Shown in pieces: positions 44,901 through 53,572 of a DNA stretch of 64,000 nt. The stretch's first letter is position 1. Each line of letters starts with the position of its first letter. Origin of the DNA: Teredinibacter franksiae (GTDB lineage: Bacteria; Pseudomonadota; Gammaproteobacteria; Pseudomonadales; Cellvibrionaceae); contig NZ_JACJUV010000008.1 in NCBI RefSeq assembly GCF_014218805.1, positions 594,207 through 658,206 on the forward strand, written 5' to 3'. Both the position numbers and the translations under genes were made by a program. The notes beneath the pieces are model-generated. The model saw only the letters and a list, made by a program, of their open reading frames with translations, made no database searches and was not told the origin of the DNA.

Positions 44901-45047
44901 GTATTGGAACAAGCCGCGCAAATGTATTGCGATATGGAACATCAATCATCACCCACCGCACGTGATCTTGACATATTTCTGGAAGAATCACCCAAACTAG
45001 TTTCAGGCTATTTTATTCAAGTGCTAAAAAATAAAGCGGGGCTCTAA
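41994..45047 (+). CDS. GH15-like protein related to phosphorylase kinase alpha/beta subunits
   Basis: The 1017-residue protein begins with TPITGLLPAST-type and GDYTDAWVRDNVYSI segments, the first barrel motif of GH15 proteins related to phosphorylase b kinase regulatory subunits. IWERGNK, LVWAQSLYYTALL and later helical repeats follow. The first about 560 residues are GH15-like; the C-terminal 400 are helical with no clear match. No signal peptide is seen, so it acts in the cytoplasm. Genuine glucoamylase activity has not been shown for this branch; catalytic Glu residues would have to be checked by alignment. Confidence 0.75.
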   Translation: MINTTTKRNLEKIYQEIQAVILSRQSPITGLLPASTAVTTHGDYTDAWVRDNVYSIIAPWALSMAYRNNGNRQRADELEQAVIKLMRGLLQSMMRQADKVESFKHSLNPLDALHAKYDTHSGLTVVADDAWGHLQIDATSIYLLTLAQMSRSGLRVIRTFDEVDFVQNLIYYIASAYRTPDYGIWERGNKINNGKTEINASSLGMAKAALQALDGLNLFGPQGAPRAQVHTVPDALSMARTNLAALLPRESLSKEVDSAILSIIGFPAFAVSDSRLVTKTRDDILKKLGGNYGLKRFLWDGHQTSTEDPSRLYYEHSELAGFEHIESEWPLFFCYLYINALFAENAQTASHYREKIEALMVEKDGIRLIPELYFVAPENVEAEKQNPRSQAREPNENLPLVWAQSLYYTALLMDEGYIDYSDLDPCGLRGTTTQFSRAQVALVVLAENKQVKKMLAENGVIAENIKDIMPLKVISAPHLVDAYAQVGANDKLNLSGRPKRRLLSLATSQTYNINEQQYLCLSWIQGAQGDDYSQRDASLMAKMVRKEISHIRNHWLNSEVAVFTFMVSEEICTAGDAKSLFDCLKNYQLRTTDEHIGYASASLAYLASRENHLHIPDMCMTPLTHRERATDEVINWNEEVSPLFADFIGNQEKLAALIIHLYNNKNLRTPACDTDHSITWRHLLDTLYQKALGQQQWLVARLIFSLLERQKPDLADYLSVLSARHFSVNVGVNKANEFGLNPSLSSNQIFEVLRDASQHPIELSLLQEVLEFIGVLQRTRPQLFEGLRSIHLHHLLRLCSDIKSNDDHLQTVMSVASLSPSELMDRINRILESLHSRFTADLSHSLSTLSSEQQELDAADTDWFEWRFERGLMLGLNRDFLEKVWKSLALAPQIIFGDSHNPKCVIQSSLVRSSMTPGEENFARLIDNALSQVHPPYFKSALTEVLTALTEFHEEFPTVKFQAPINLETVLEQAAQMYCDMEHQSSPTARDLDIFLEESPKLVSGYFIQVLKNKAGL

Positions 45048-45237
45048 CTTACCACCTAAACCTAAGTTTGCGCCTAAACCTATACCTCAGCCTGGCCTGC
45101 CCCTAACCCAGCGTTTTCTGAAAGAAGCCGCTGACGGGGGTTGTCGGTAGGAATGAATCGATAACAGTATAATGATGTGTAAAAAAGCCAAAGATTAAAC
45201 AGTTTTTAACTGCGCACTAAAATATCACCCGTAGGCA

Positions 45238-46182
45238 CTATTCAAACGCTGCATCGCCAAAGCTTACGCTTACGCCCAAGCACCAAACACTAATTGCCCG
45301 TATACTTGCACTTAAGCTAGGCGACACATTTACGATAAAGGTAGCGTCGCTGTATGCCTGTCCAAACAAATTATCTCCAAGTGTATAGCCACCCGTAAAG
45401 GTATCGGAGTCAGTACCATAAAAATACACATCGGGAAGACCACCGCCGTCATAACTGAAATGACTTATCAGTAAAGTGCAATCATCCACCACGGTAACAC
45501 TGCCCTCTACTGCGTGAGCACGGGTAATAAGGTTTGCCACTGTGCCAGCCTGCAGATGCGCAGAGCAATCAGCTGAACCACCCAGCGATTGAGCCAAGAA
45601 TTCCAGCGCTAACTGATCAGAGGGAAGTACCCCACCACCACCGGCATTGGCAGCAAAATTTAGCACCGCTGCATCAAAATCCGTATCGTCCCATTCCACA
45701 GAAAGCCCTGTCGCCATAGCGGCGGCTGACGTAGGCACCTGTATTCCATTTGCCGTATTGTTATCTTCGTCTAAAGCCATCAACAGCCGAGTAATATTCA
45801 AAGCTATCCGGTTGTCGGTATCACCTGCGCCCGCCAACGTAAACGGTGAAACCTCTTCCCCGCCTAAAATCACTGGAAAACTGAGATCACCGATAGAAAA
45901 TATAACACTCTCGCCGTCTTGATATTCAAAGCCACCACTACTTGTGGTAAGGCCATTCACCATTCCACTGGTGAACTGCAATCCTTCTACAGGTACCACA
46001 ACCAAGCTGCCCATCTGACCACCGACAGAGCTCGAAGACGACGATTCACTGGAAGAACCGCTGCTTAAAGCGCTACTGAATGAAGACGCTGAGGAGCTAC
46101 TAACGTTACTACTGCCTCCGCCACCACCGCAAGCCGTAAGAATGGCAACAACACTGAGTACCAAAACCTTTTTACCTAACAT
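45238..46182 (-). CDS. DM13-domain lipoprotein with Ser-rich linker
   Basis: The start at 46182 (MLGKKVLVL) gives a lipoprotein signal with lipobox LTAC; the frame extends to 46215. After GGGGG comes a Ser-rich linker (about 25-55), a region of unknown fold, and a C-terminal DM13 domain (about 218-314): VEGSVTVVDDCTLLISHFSYDGGGLPDVYFYG and ISVWCLGVSVSFGDAAF. DM13 domains have been proposed to have redox or haem-related functions through a conserved Cys, present here in SVWC. It is the last of the minus-strand set with the two-component pair and the spondin proteins. Confidence 0.75.
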   Translation of the reverse strand: MLGKKVLVLSVVAILTACGGGGGSSNVSSSSASSFSSALSSGSSSESSSSSSVGGQMGSLVVVPVEGLQFTSGMVNGLTTSSGGFEYQDGESVIFSIGDLSFPVILGGEEVSPFTLAGAGDTDNRIALNITRLLMALDEDNNTANGIQVPTSAAAMATGLSVEWDDTDFDAAVLNFAANAGGGGVLPSDQLALEFLAQSLGGSADCSAHLQAGTVANLITRAHAVEGSVTVVDDCTLLISHFSYDGGGLPDVYFYGTDSDTFTGGYTLGDNLFGQAYSDATFIVNVSPSLSASIRAISVWCLGVSVSFGDAAFE

Positions 46183-46267
46183 ATTGCTACCCTGTGGAAT
46201 AATAAGAATGATCAACAGTCAGTTTAGCGCCTTAGCATCACCGAAGTATCACATTTTTATCACGCTA

Positions 46268-47788
46268 TCACACATTTGCCGTAGGCAAGCAAAACTCAAA
46301 GGATGTCCCCTCCGTTTCACGGCTTTTTACCTCGATCTGCGTTTGGTGTAAATCTAATAGTTTTTTGGTAATGGCTAACCCCAAGCCCCCATGGGCGGTG
46401 TTACCACGTACACTGTTGCCGGCTTTAAAATGCGGATCAAATACATGTGGTAGATCTTCCAGCGGAATTCCAATACCGTTATCAGACACCTCCACTGCCA
46501 CTGAGCGGGTATTTTTTGCAAGGCGAACGACAATGCTTCCACCCTCGCGGGAATGACGAATAGCGTTATCGATTAAATTACTCAGAACTCTCTCCAGCTT
46601 TTCGATATCGCCTACTACATGAATGCTACTGTCCTTGGGCTCTACCGCTAGCGTGAGGTGTTTTTCACCTGCGATTAAAGCAAACTTTTGCAAGGTATCC
46701 TGCACCAGTTCTGCAATCGAAAATTGCTCGAAATTTACTTGTACATTCCCGCTGTCGAGATAAGCCAATTCGAACAACTGCTCAACCAACTTGGATATTT
46801 TCTGCGCGCTTAATTTTGCAGTTTCTATATAGTGAGCCCCCTCCTGCGCAGAGACTTTATTGTGGTTTATCTCCCATGTTTCTAAATAACCTAACAACGA
46901 AGCTAAAGGCGTACGTAGATCGTGCGAGATATGACTCAACAGTTCTTTACGTAGCTGATCGACTGTTATAACGTTTTTATACTGTTCGTCTAATTTTTCA
47001 AGCAGGGATTTAAAGCTATTACCCAGTAAATGGATTTCATTTTCACTCTCTGGGTTCCATTGTGCCAATGCATTCATGGCCTCTTCATTTTTAATTCCTT
47101 CACTGGAAAAACCTTCGCTCTGCAGAGCATGTACTTGTGCTGCCAGCTTCCCTAGAGGCCGTGTTATAAGGCCGGTTAACCAGAGGGTTGCCAGCAAACT
47201 AAAGGTAAGCCCTATAAGGAGCGCCCAAAGCGCACTCTGTACTATGCCACTACCGCCAACCATGGAAGTAATATCGTCGTATATTTCGCTACCCAAAATG
47301 ACGTATAAATACCCCGACAAATCGCCACCCGTATATATGGGTGCTACCGAGAACACTTTTTCTCCTGTCTCGCTACGTGGGTCATCCCCATACACGGGCC
47401 TATTTGGCAAGCCCGCCTGTATAATATTTTCAAATTTTCTGGTATCAACACGTTTACGCTTTATTTTTTCTGGGGGCGTTGAATACGCTAGCACATGGCC
47501 CCCAGTGTCCAACACGTAAAACTCAAAATTGGGCCCCAATATCATTAACTCATGAAAGGTTTGCTTTGCCGCATCCAGATTCGCCCGACCATTTTCAAAC
47601 AACAAATATTCTTTAACCACGTGTTCGGCCAAAGCCATATTCATACGTTGTGTAACTTCTTGCTGGTGCGCCGCGGATGCACGCATAATAAGTAATGATG
47701 TAAAGATTGCGACCAGAGAAAAACTGACGAATAAGGTTAATACTAAGCGTGCACGAAGTGTTTGTATAAACTGAAAACATTTACTCAT
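46268..47788 (-). CDS. Sensor histidine kinase
   Basis: The 506-residue kinase has two membrane helices (about 10-31 and 180-203) around a periplasmic sensor of about 150 residues, a HAMP domain after LITRPLGKLAAQVHAL, the HisKA box SHISHDLRTPLASLLGY (phospho-His near 298), and HATPase motifs NLIDNAIRHS, DNGIGIPLEDLPHVFDPHF and GGLGLAITKKLL. Its start overlaps the response-regulator stop by 8 bp. Its signal is unknown; the neighbours, spondin and DM13 proteins, are plausible targets. Confidence 0.93.
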   Translation of the reverse strand: MSKCFQFIQTLRARLVLTLFVSFSLVAIFTSLLIMRASAAHQQEVTQRMNMALAEHVVKEYLLFENGRANLDAAKQTFHELMILGPNFEFYVLDTGGHVLAYSTPPEKIKRKRVDTRKFENIIQAGLPNRPVYGDDPRSETGEKVFSVAPIYTGGDLSGYLYVILGSEIYDDITSMVGGSGIVQSALWALLIGLTFSLLATLWLTGLITRPLGKLAAQVHALQSEGFSSEGIKNEEAMNALAQWNPESENEIHLLGNSFKSLLEKLDEQYKNVITVDQLRKELLSHISHDLRTPLASLLGYLETWEINHNKVSAQEGAHYIETAKLSAQKISKLVEQLFELAYLDSGNVQVNFEQFSIAELVQDTLQKFALIAGEKHLTLAVEPKDSSIHVVGDIEKLERVLSNLIDNAIRHSREGGSIVVRLAKNTRSVAVEVSDNGIGIPLEDLPHVFDPHFKAGNSVRGNTAHGGLGLAITKKLLDLHQTQIEVKSRETEGTSFEFCLPTANV

Positions 47789-48485
47789 AAAACTTATACC
47801 CCACGCCCCATACCGTTAACACAAACTTCGGGTTGGCGGAATCCAACTCAAGCTTCGCTCGAAGCCTATTAATATGTGAGTTTACCGTGTGTTCATATCC
47901 CACGTGATGGTAGCCCCAAACAGAGTTAAGTAATTGCTCGCGGCTAAACACCTGTCCAGGGTGGCAAGCCATATACAGAAGCAAATCAAATTCTTTTGCC
48001 GTAAGCTTTACGTGTTTTTCCCGATAAAGTACCTGACGTTTTTGTTTGTTAATAACAAGATCATCGAAAACAAGCTCTGCATCCTCGTAGCTTCCGGCAA
48101 CATGCTCCTGTGCCATAAAAGCCACACGGCGCAACAAAGCCTTTACTCGCGCCTGTAGCTCACGAATACTAAAAGGCTTCGTAAGGTAGTCATCTGCACC
48201 CACTTCTAAACCCACTACGCGATCTGCTTCGGATTTTTTAGCGGTGAGCATTAAAATAGGCGTAAAAATATCGTTAGCGCGAATACGCTGACAAATTTGA
48301 AGTCCGTCAATTCCAGGTAACATAACGTCCAAAATGATCAGGTCGAAACGATTACTAAGCGCATGATGTAACCCGCTATCACCATCAAGACTGCGTTCAA
48401 CTTGATAGTTCATACTTTCGAGATTCAACGCCACCAACTCATTGATATCCTGCTGATCTTCTACGACTAAAATTTTTTCGTGCAT
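47781..48485 (-). CDS. OmpR/PhoB-family response regulator
   Basis: The 234-residue protein has a receiver domain with the acidic pair ED at 9-10, the phospho-acceptor Asp at 53 (LDVMLPG) and Lys at 102 (TKPF), then a winged-helix DNA-binding domain (about 135-234) with LTAKEFDLLLYMA and VNSHINRLRAKLE. It lies directly upstream of its kinase. There are about 215 bp between it and the spondin gene 48702-49421. Confidence 0.95.
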   Translation of the reverse strand: MHEKILVVEDQQDINELVALNLESMNYQVERSLDGDSGLHHALSNRFDLIILDVMLPGIDGLQICQRIRANDIFTPILMLTAKKSEADRVVGLEVGADDYLTKPFSIRELQARVKALLRRVAFMAQEHVAGSYEDAELVFDDLVINKQKRQVLYREKHVKLTAKEFDLLLYMACHPGQVFSREQLLNSVWGYHHVGYEHTVNSHINRLRAKLELDSANPKFVLTVWGVGYKFYE

Positions 48486-48701
48486 TAAATTCGCCTGCTG
48501 GAAAACGAGTTTTTAAGTAAGATATGCGCTATTGCTGACAACTCTGCACTCAGTACCCATGCGGAGCAACGGCTTTAAGAAGACCTAGTGAGAATATATA
48601 GAAATAGTGGCCTATTTCAGGTCTTTCCGACACAGGGCTTCACAAAACAACATTGCAATGAGTACGCTAATTTTCCGCATGGTCACTAACTCAACTAACT
48701 A

Positions 48702-49421
48702 TTACTGGGTGCGAGTGACGTTAATTAATAACGCACCATTATCAAAACGATGGGCTTGGTTCAATGCCGAATTGTCCAAGCCATCTGCCGCCGTTACAAC
48801 ACCAGAATGCCGAGCAACAAAACCCACATCATCTCGTGTTACATTATGGCCTTCTCCCCCTGCTGCCGGGCCGGGAATAGAGTCTGTTGATTCGCTATTA
48901 GCCTCGGTACCAGCATCATAAATAGGCGCCAGCACCTCCATGCTTTCCCCCACTACCATCTCCCCAAGCGACCAGTCACTCATACCCGTAAACGCATCAT
49001 TGGTATTCACCAGCATAGCGGCCACGGTGAGGCTCAAGTTGTTTGCATCCATTACTTCCAACCTATAACTCGCGCTTTGACCAGGCAATATCAATTCACT
49101 GCCCGCTAAAGACGCCAACGCGGTAGTTTCTGCGATAAAACCGCCGGTACCACCCGATTCGGCCAATACTTCCAAACCTGCACTAGCCGGAGAACCAACC
49201 TCCCACGCTACGCTACCCTGCTCGTGAATCACCAGTGCTGGAGGTGAGAGGGGCTGTGCGTGGGTGGTGTTAATTAACCGAAAAGTAAAGCTTCTCATCG
49301 GTTCGACCGTAGGCTCGGTTGTTGGCTCGAAACCGCCATCTTTACCATCGCCACCACAGGCAGTAAGTAACGAAAAAACGGCAATCCCCACTAACAAAGT
49401 AAGATTTTTTAAACTGTTCAT
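48702..49421 (-). CDS. Spondin-domain lipoprotein (second of a pair)
   Basis: The 239-residue protein has a lipoprotein signal with lipobox LLTAC and one spondin_N-like domain: FTFRLINTTHAQPLSPPALVIH, AAMLVNTNDAFTGM and PIYDAGTEANSE. Bacterial spondin domains are small secreted proteins of unknown function. Near the C-terminus, the sequence HSGVVTAADGLD precedes a basic/aromatic end. It lies 18 bp after the stop of a paralogue (49439-50140) and shares its domain layout, so the two probably arose by duplication and act together. Confidence 0.82.
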   Translation of the reverse strand: MNSLKNLTLLVGIAVFSLLTACGGDGKDGGFEPTTEPTVEPMRSFTFRLINTTHAQPLSPPALVIHEQGSVAWEVGSPASAGLEVLAESGGTGGFIAETTALASLAGSELILPGQSASYRLEVMDANNLSLTVAAMLVNTNDAFTGMSDWSLGEMVVGESMEVLAPIYDAGTEANSESTDSIPGPAAGGEGHNVTRDDVGFVARHSGVVTAADGLDNSALNQAHRFDNGALLINVTRTQ

Positions 49422-49438
49422 TGCTATCTCCCCTTATG

Positions 49439-50140
49439 TTAGTGAACGGTTACGGTAACTTTCGCGACCGGGTTTAACCAGCGATGAACACGGCTATCGA
49501 TATCACTACTACCACCGACAGCGCTGCTATCCCCCAGGTTTCCCCGATGAATATGAACACGACTATTGCCCTCTTCGGTCGTAACACCTACTCCACCGGT
49601 ACCACCATTTCCGCCGGGGTTAGCGGGTATACCTAACATGCCCGGTGCACCACCGCCGTCTACTACCAGCTCGTTATTGGCTTCTGTTCCTGCATCGTAT
49701 CCGTTCAGCAATATGGTGTAGGAACCTGCAGCAGCAGGAATAGGCCATGCATCAAGGCCAACAAAACCGTCGTTGGTGGGCAATAGCATCGCAACAATAC
49801 TCAGATGGTCGTTATCCCCCGTATCCCAGTCACTCGCCAGAGTAGAAGTGCCGGGCATGAGCAAACCTTCAGCCGGGTTTTCGATATTAACGCCACCCAT
49901 TGCAGCCGCTTGAGTGACTAGACCGCTAAAATCACCGCCCTCTGCCATTGCCTGCAGTGCATCGCTGGCGTCATCGCCCAGTGAATAATAATGCATCGTG
50001 TCCCCATGAGAGGTAACCAGCAGCGGCGTAAAATAAATACCCTGAGTTAAGTTGGTAATTTTTACTGAAATCGTAGCGGCTGAAGCGCCATTAGCCAAAA
50101 GCCCAAGAATGAAAGAATAGAAAAGGTGCTTGATGTTCAT
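49439..50140 (-). CDS. Spondin-domain secreted protein (first of a pair)
   Basis: The 233-residue protein has a signal peptide (MNIKHLFYSFILGLLANGASA) and a spondin_N-like domain: VKITNLTQGIYFTPLLVTSH, AMLLPTNDGFVGLDAWP, YDAGTEANNE. Unlike its downstream neighbour it has no lipobox Cys, so it is likely free in the periplasm or secreted. Gly-rich GGNGGTGGVGV precedes the C-terminal HIHRGNLGD stretch. Confidence 0.82.
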   Translation of the reverse strand: MNIKHLFYSFILGLLANGASAATISVKITNLTQGIYFTPLLVTSHGDTMHYYSLGDDASDALQAMAEGGDFSGLVTQAAAMGGVNIENPAEGLLMPGTSTLASDWDTGDNDHLSIVAMLLPTNDGFVGLDAWPIPAAAGSYTILLNGYDAGTEANNELVVDGGGAPGMLGIPANPGGNGGTGGVGVTTEEGNSRVHIHRGNLGDSSAVGGSSDIDSRVHRWLNPVAKVTVTVH

Positions 50141-50310
50141 GATGTGTCCTCGCTTGGTTAAAGTACAAGGAAGGATATACAGCCAACTTCAAGCATTAAT
50201 CACGAAATTATCAATTTTTTATCACAGATAAGGGTTTGCTCAGGAAGGCCGCGACTCACCCAGTAACGGTCTAACCTAAATACAATACCCAACACACACC
50301 TACAAATAGG

Positions 50311-50943
50311 TTATTCCATCATTGCCTTAGCGGCCGCCAACAACACGCCATTATCGATACGGCTTTTGTAATCTGGCGCGTAGAAAATAAAATTCACTTT
50401 TTTTGTCTTATCAACAAGAATGGCCGCCGGCACCGGTAGCAGGTGATGCTGCTCACCGGAATTACGCTGCAGATCAATATCATACGTTTTATATTTCTGC
50501 CGCGTTGCGCTGTCCACCTTAAATGCCAATCCCAGCGCCTTTGCCGCCACCATTTTACTATCCGACAATAATGTATAAGCCGGGTTGTGTTTATCACCCG
50601 TTTCACGCAAATATTTTGGTAGGTCGGGGCTTATGGCAAACATCTGAATGCCGAGTTCGGCAATGTTTTTTTCGATTTTTCTCAACTCGGCCAAATGGGT
50701 ATTGCAGTAAGGGCACCAGCTACCACGATAAATAACCAGCAGTACCGGCGACTGCTTTATTGCGTCATCCAGCTGGAATGGCTTTTCGTCTGCGGTAACA
50801 AATGTAAAGCTCGGAAGCTGGGCTCCAACCGCTATGGGCTGAACATCCTCCGCTTTCCTGGGTACTAAGGGATCGCTTGCATGAAGGGTATGAGCAAAGA
50901 GTGCAAACACTAAAAAGAAACACAATTCGTGTAATCGAGGCAT
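50311..50943 (-). CDS. Periplasmic AhpC/TSA-type redoxin
   Basis: The start at 50943 (MPRLHELCFF) is chosen for its signal peptide and for GGAG upstream; the frame extends to 51072. The 210-residue protein has a thioredoxin fold with YRGSWCPYCNTHLAEL (CPYC, near residue 84-87) as the redox centre, then MFAISPDLPK and a cis-Pro loop in LLPVPAAILVDK. The CxxC arrangement is closer to thiol-disulphide exchange proteins than to one-Cys peroxiredoxins. The role is probably peroxide reduction or disulphide exchange in the periplasm. Confidence 0.8.
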   Translation of the reverse strand: MPRLHELCFFLVFALFAHTLHASDPLVPRKAEDVQPIAVGAQLPSFTFVTADEKPFQLDDAIKQSPVLLVIYRGSWCPYCNTHLAELRKIEKNIAELGIQMFAISPDLPKYLRETGDKHNPAYTLLSDSKMVAAKALGLAFKVDSATRQKYKTYDIDLQRNSGEQHHLLPVPAAILVDKTKKVNFIFYAPDYKSRIDNGVLLAAAKAMME

Positions 50944-51103
50944 GGTAGCAGCTCCATCAGTGGCCGGTGTGCTGACAGTGTAGATCATCGTTAAAAGAGA
51001 AGCTCCTTTCCTACCCGTGCTATTTCGATGAATCTCCGCTATCGCCATGGCGAAATAGCAACATGCGCCCACTAGAAGTCACTTTTCTCACGCACAAAAA
51101 AAA

Positions 51104-51127
51104 CCGGGGCTGATAAGTCAGCCCCGG
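51104..51127 (-). terminator. Rho-independent terminator after the cellulase gene
   Basis: CCGGGGCTGA and TCAGCCCCGG form a perfect 10-bp stem with a 4-base loop. A run of T follows on the minus strand. It ends the cellulase transcript, 30 bp after its stop. Confidence 0.93.
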
Positions 51128-51156
51128 CCATACTCATACTACAAACCTATCTGAGA

Positions 51157-53436
51157 TTACATACCCCAGAGACGGTTCAGCATGCCCCACTTGGTTGCGT
51201 TTGGCGTAGTCCATACACCCCAATCAGTTTTATTGCTGATTGGGTCGTAACTACTATTGTAGAGACCACCAGTGTCGCCAGACTCTGGGTTAATAGACCA
51301 GTAACAAGCTTCGATATTTTTCTCAGCCATGTAGTCTACAAACGCACTCTGCCATTGTTCATCAACGTTGTCGGTAATGTGACCCCAACGGTTGATATCA
51401 CGAATGCTTGAACCTTCTGGCCAGTTCAAGTGACCACCGAACTCACCTACAACAACGGCGTAGCCCATGTCACGCAAATAACCAAAGTGTTCTTCCCAAC
51501 CTGGGCGCAGCAATTCTGGATTAATTACGATGTTACAATCAGCATCACCGGCACCGTCACCTTCGAGACCCTCACACTCTGGCTGTGATGGGTCCATAAA
51601 CATACGCTGTACGAACACGGATGGGCCGTAGGTGTGTGGCGACCATACTAACTGAGACTTAGGGATGTCAGGCATATCGTTGGCGGCGGGATAAAGATTC
51701 TCACCCCAGTTCGGGTTAGAGAACTCGTCACCGTGCTCAACTGGATCTTTACTCTCAGGTGTTCCGTCCTGCGCGTTAGCGTTGCCAGAAATACCCTGTG
51801 CAAAAATCAGTAGGTTAGGATTCACTTCCTGAATAGCGGTGTAAGCATCTTCAATATGCGTTTTCCAGTCTTCCCAAGTGTAATCGTAGGGCTCGTTGAA
51901 AATATCAATACCGATAATGTTATCAACACCCAACTGCTCAGACAGGCCTGCGAGCTCACGCAGGTTGTTCAACCACTTCGACTTATCATAAGCCTGAATG
52001 CGCGTTACGCCAGCAGGGTTATTTGAAGACGCACAAGAAGAATCTTCACGGTAGAAGTCGTAATCGTCACGGTCGTTATCAGCATAAGGAGGACGCGCGT
52101 CGAATCGACCTGCACGCCAGCCAACGTAGTTTGAACAAGAGTGAATATCGAGCATCACTTCCAAACCGTTTTGGTCTGCCAGTATGATGAAGTCTTCCAT
52201 TGCCTGACGGGCATTGTCTTGACGCATAGGCTCGTAGTTCTTCAATACAGAACCCTTACCTTGAGGATCGTTAGGATCCAGTGTTTGCGGCACCACAGGG
52301 AAGCGAATTACGTTGATTCCACGGTCAGTAATCTCATCCATAGTCTGCTGCATGGTTCGATCGTGGTTGTTCGCCCAGAAGGTGTTGCCAATATAAAGTT
52401 CCATTGGTGCACCGCTTGGGTTGGCAGAATCGTCTGATGGCTCGTGACGCCCTTCGAGACCAAACCAGCTACCACAACGAACAGGGAAGCGATCTCCGTT
52501 CTTGGTAACATTACCAGAGGAATCTACACGGAAAAGTGCATTGCCACTTGGCGTACTTGAGCTGGAGCTAGAACTAGAACTAGAACCATCAGAACTGGAG
52601 CTGCTTGAAGAGCTAGAGGAAGAGCTGCTGCTGGAGCTGGAGCTGGTATCACCACAAGCACCTATGGTAGACCAAGTTCCATCGCTTCCAGGAACAGAAT
52701 TCGTGTACCAGTTCGCCTGATAAAGCACGTCCTGATGAACCATCTGGTCGCCGCCTTCAGCGTGGTTGTATGCACCGCCGGCCCAATCTTTCGATGTCCA
52801 GTTAGGGTATACATTTACGCCGTCACAAATTCCACCTACTGAACTTGAACTGCTAGAGCTGCTTGAAGAGGAGCTTGAACTGCTAGAGCTACTTGAAGAG
52901 CTAGAGCTACTTGAAGAGCTAGAGCTGCTTGAAGAGCTGGAGCTACTTGAAGAAGAACTGCTAGAGCTGGAGCTGGAGCTAGAGCTGGAGCTGCTGCTTG
53001 AAGAGCTGGAGCTAGAACTGCTGCTAGAGCTGCTGCTTGAAGAACTGCTGGAGCTGTCAGAACAAACATCACCGGTCACAACAGGAGTTTCAACGCTACC
53101 ACCGTTGGTGTTTCCCTGAAAACCAAACTCAACCGTTTGGTTTGGAGCAATGCTACTGTTCCAACCGAAAGGGGTTGCCGTGTATGCACCGCTTAAGTTG
53201 GCATTCCAAGCGTTGGTAACAGTATTGGTATTATACTGCCAGTTGACTTCCCAGCCGTTAATTGCTGTAGAGCCGGTATTGGTTATACGAATAGCACCGG
53301 TAAATCCAGTACTCCATTCGTTCGAAATAACATAACTACAATCTGCCGCCTGTGCACCTGCGCCCGCTACGGACGCAGTAATACCCAGACCCAGAATCGT
53401 AGCAAGTCTTAAGCCTTTGCTTTTTTTAAGGATCAT
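51157..53436 (-). CDS. GH5 endoglucanase with CBM2 and CBM5-like modules
   Basis: The start at 53436 (MILKKSKGLRL) is preferred for AGGAG upstream and a normal signal peptide ending AGAQA; an ATG at 53487 is the alternative. Modules in order are: CBM2 (about 31-125, WEVNWQYN, NAWNANLSG), a very long polyserine linker, a CBM5-like module (WTSKDWAGGAYNHAEG to STIGAC), a second polyserine linker and a GH5 domain (last about 450 residues). Catalytic Glu are in IDIFNEPYD (acid/base) and VVVGEFGGH (nucleophile). It cuts internal beta-1,4-glucan bonds in cellulose outside the cell. The linkers use mixed TCN and AGY codons. Confidence 0.93.
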   Translation of the reverse strand: MILKKSKGLRLATILGLGITASVAGAGAQAADCSYVISNEWSTGFTGAIRITNTGSTAINGWEVNWQYNTNTVTNAWNANLSGAYTATPFGWNSSIAPNQTVEFGFQGNTNGGSVETPVVTGDVCSDSSSSSSSSSSSSSSSSSSSSSSSSSSSSSSSSSSSSSSSSSSSSSSSSSSSSSSSSSSSSSSSSSSSSSSSSVGGICDGVNVYPNWTSKDWAGGAYNHAEGGDQMVHQDVLYQANWYTNSVPGSDGTWSTIGACGDTSSSSSSSSSSSSSSSSSSDGSSSSSSSSSSTPSGNALFRVDSSGNVTKNGDRFPVRCGSWFGLEGRHEPSDDSANPSGAPMELYIGNTFWANNHDRTMQQTMDEITDRGINVIRFPVVPQTLDPNDPQGKGSVLKNYEPMRQDNARQAMEDFIILADQNGLEVMLDIHSCSNYVGWRAGRFDARPPYADNDRDDYDFYREDSSCASSNNPAGVTRIQAYDKSKWLNNLRELAGLSEQLGVDNIIGIDIFNEPYDYTWEDWKTHIEDAYTAIQEVNPNLLIFAQGISGNANAQDGTPESKDPVEHGDEFSNPNWGENLYPAANDMPDIPKSQLVWSPHTYGPSVFVQRMFMDPSQPECEGLEGDGAGDADCNIVINPELLRPGWEEHFGYLRDMGYAVVVGEFGGHLNWPEGSSIRDINRWGHITDNVDEQWQSAFVDYMAEKNIEACYWSINPESGDTGGLYNSSYDPISNKTDWGVWTTPNATKWGMLNRLWGM

Positions 53437-53551
53437 TCTAATTTTTTCTCCTAACCCGAAAATGGAACTTTTATTTTTATTGAACATACTCACTCGCAGC
53501 CTAACTGTAATAGTTTCGGCGCGTACAGTCGCTCACCGTTCAATGTAAAGC

Positions 53552-53572
53552 TCAGCAAGTGATTCTTGCTGA
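53552..53572. promoter_or_regulatory. Palindrome upstream of the cellulase gene
   Basis: TCAGCAAG and CTTGCTGA are perfect arms around TGATT. The site lies about 115 bp upstream of the chosen cellulase start, where an operator would act. No regulator is identified. Confidence 0.35.

Noticed and set aside
52766..53119. Leu/Glu-rich open frame opposite the polyserine linker
   Set aside because: It is the complement of Ser codons, a typical shadow of the cellulase linker.
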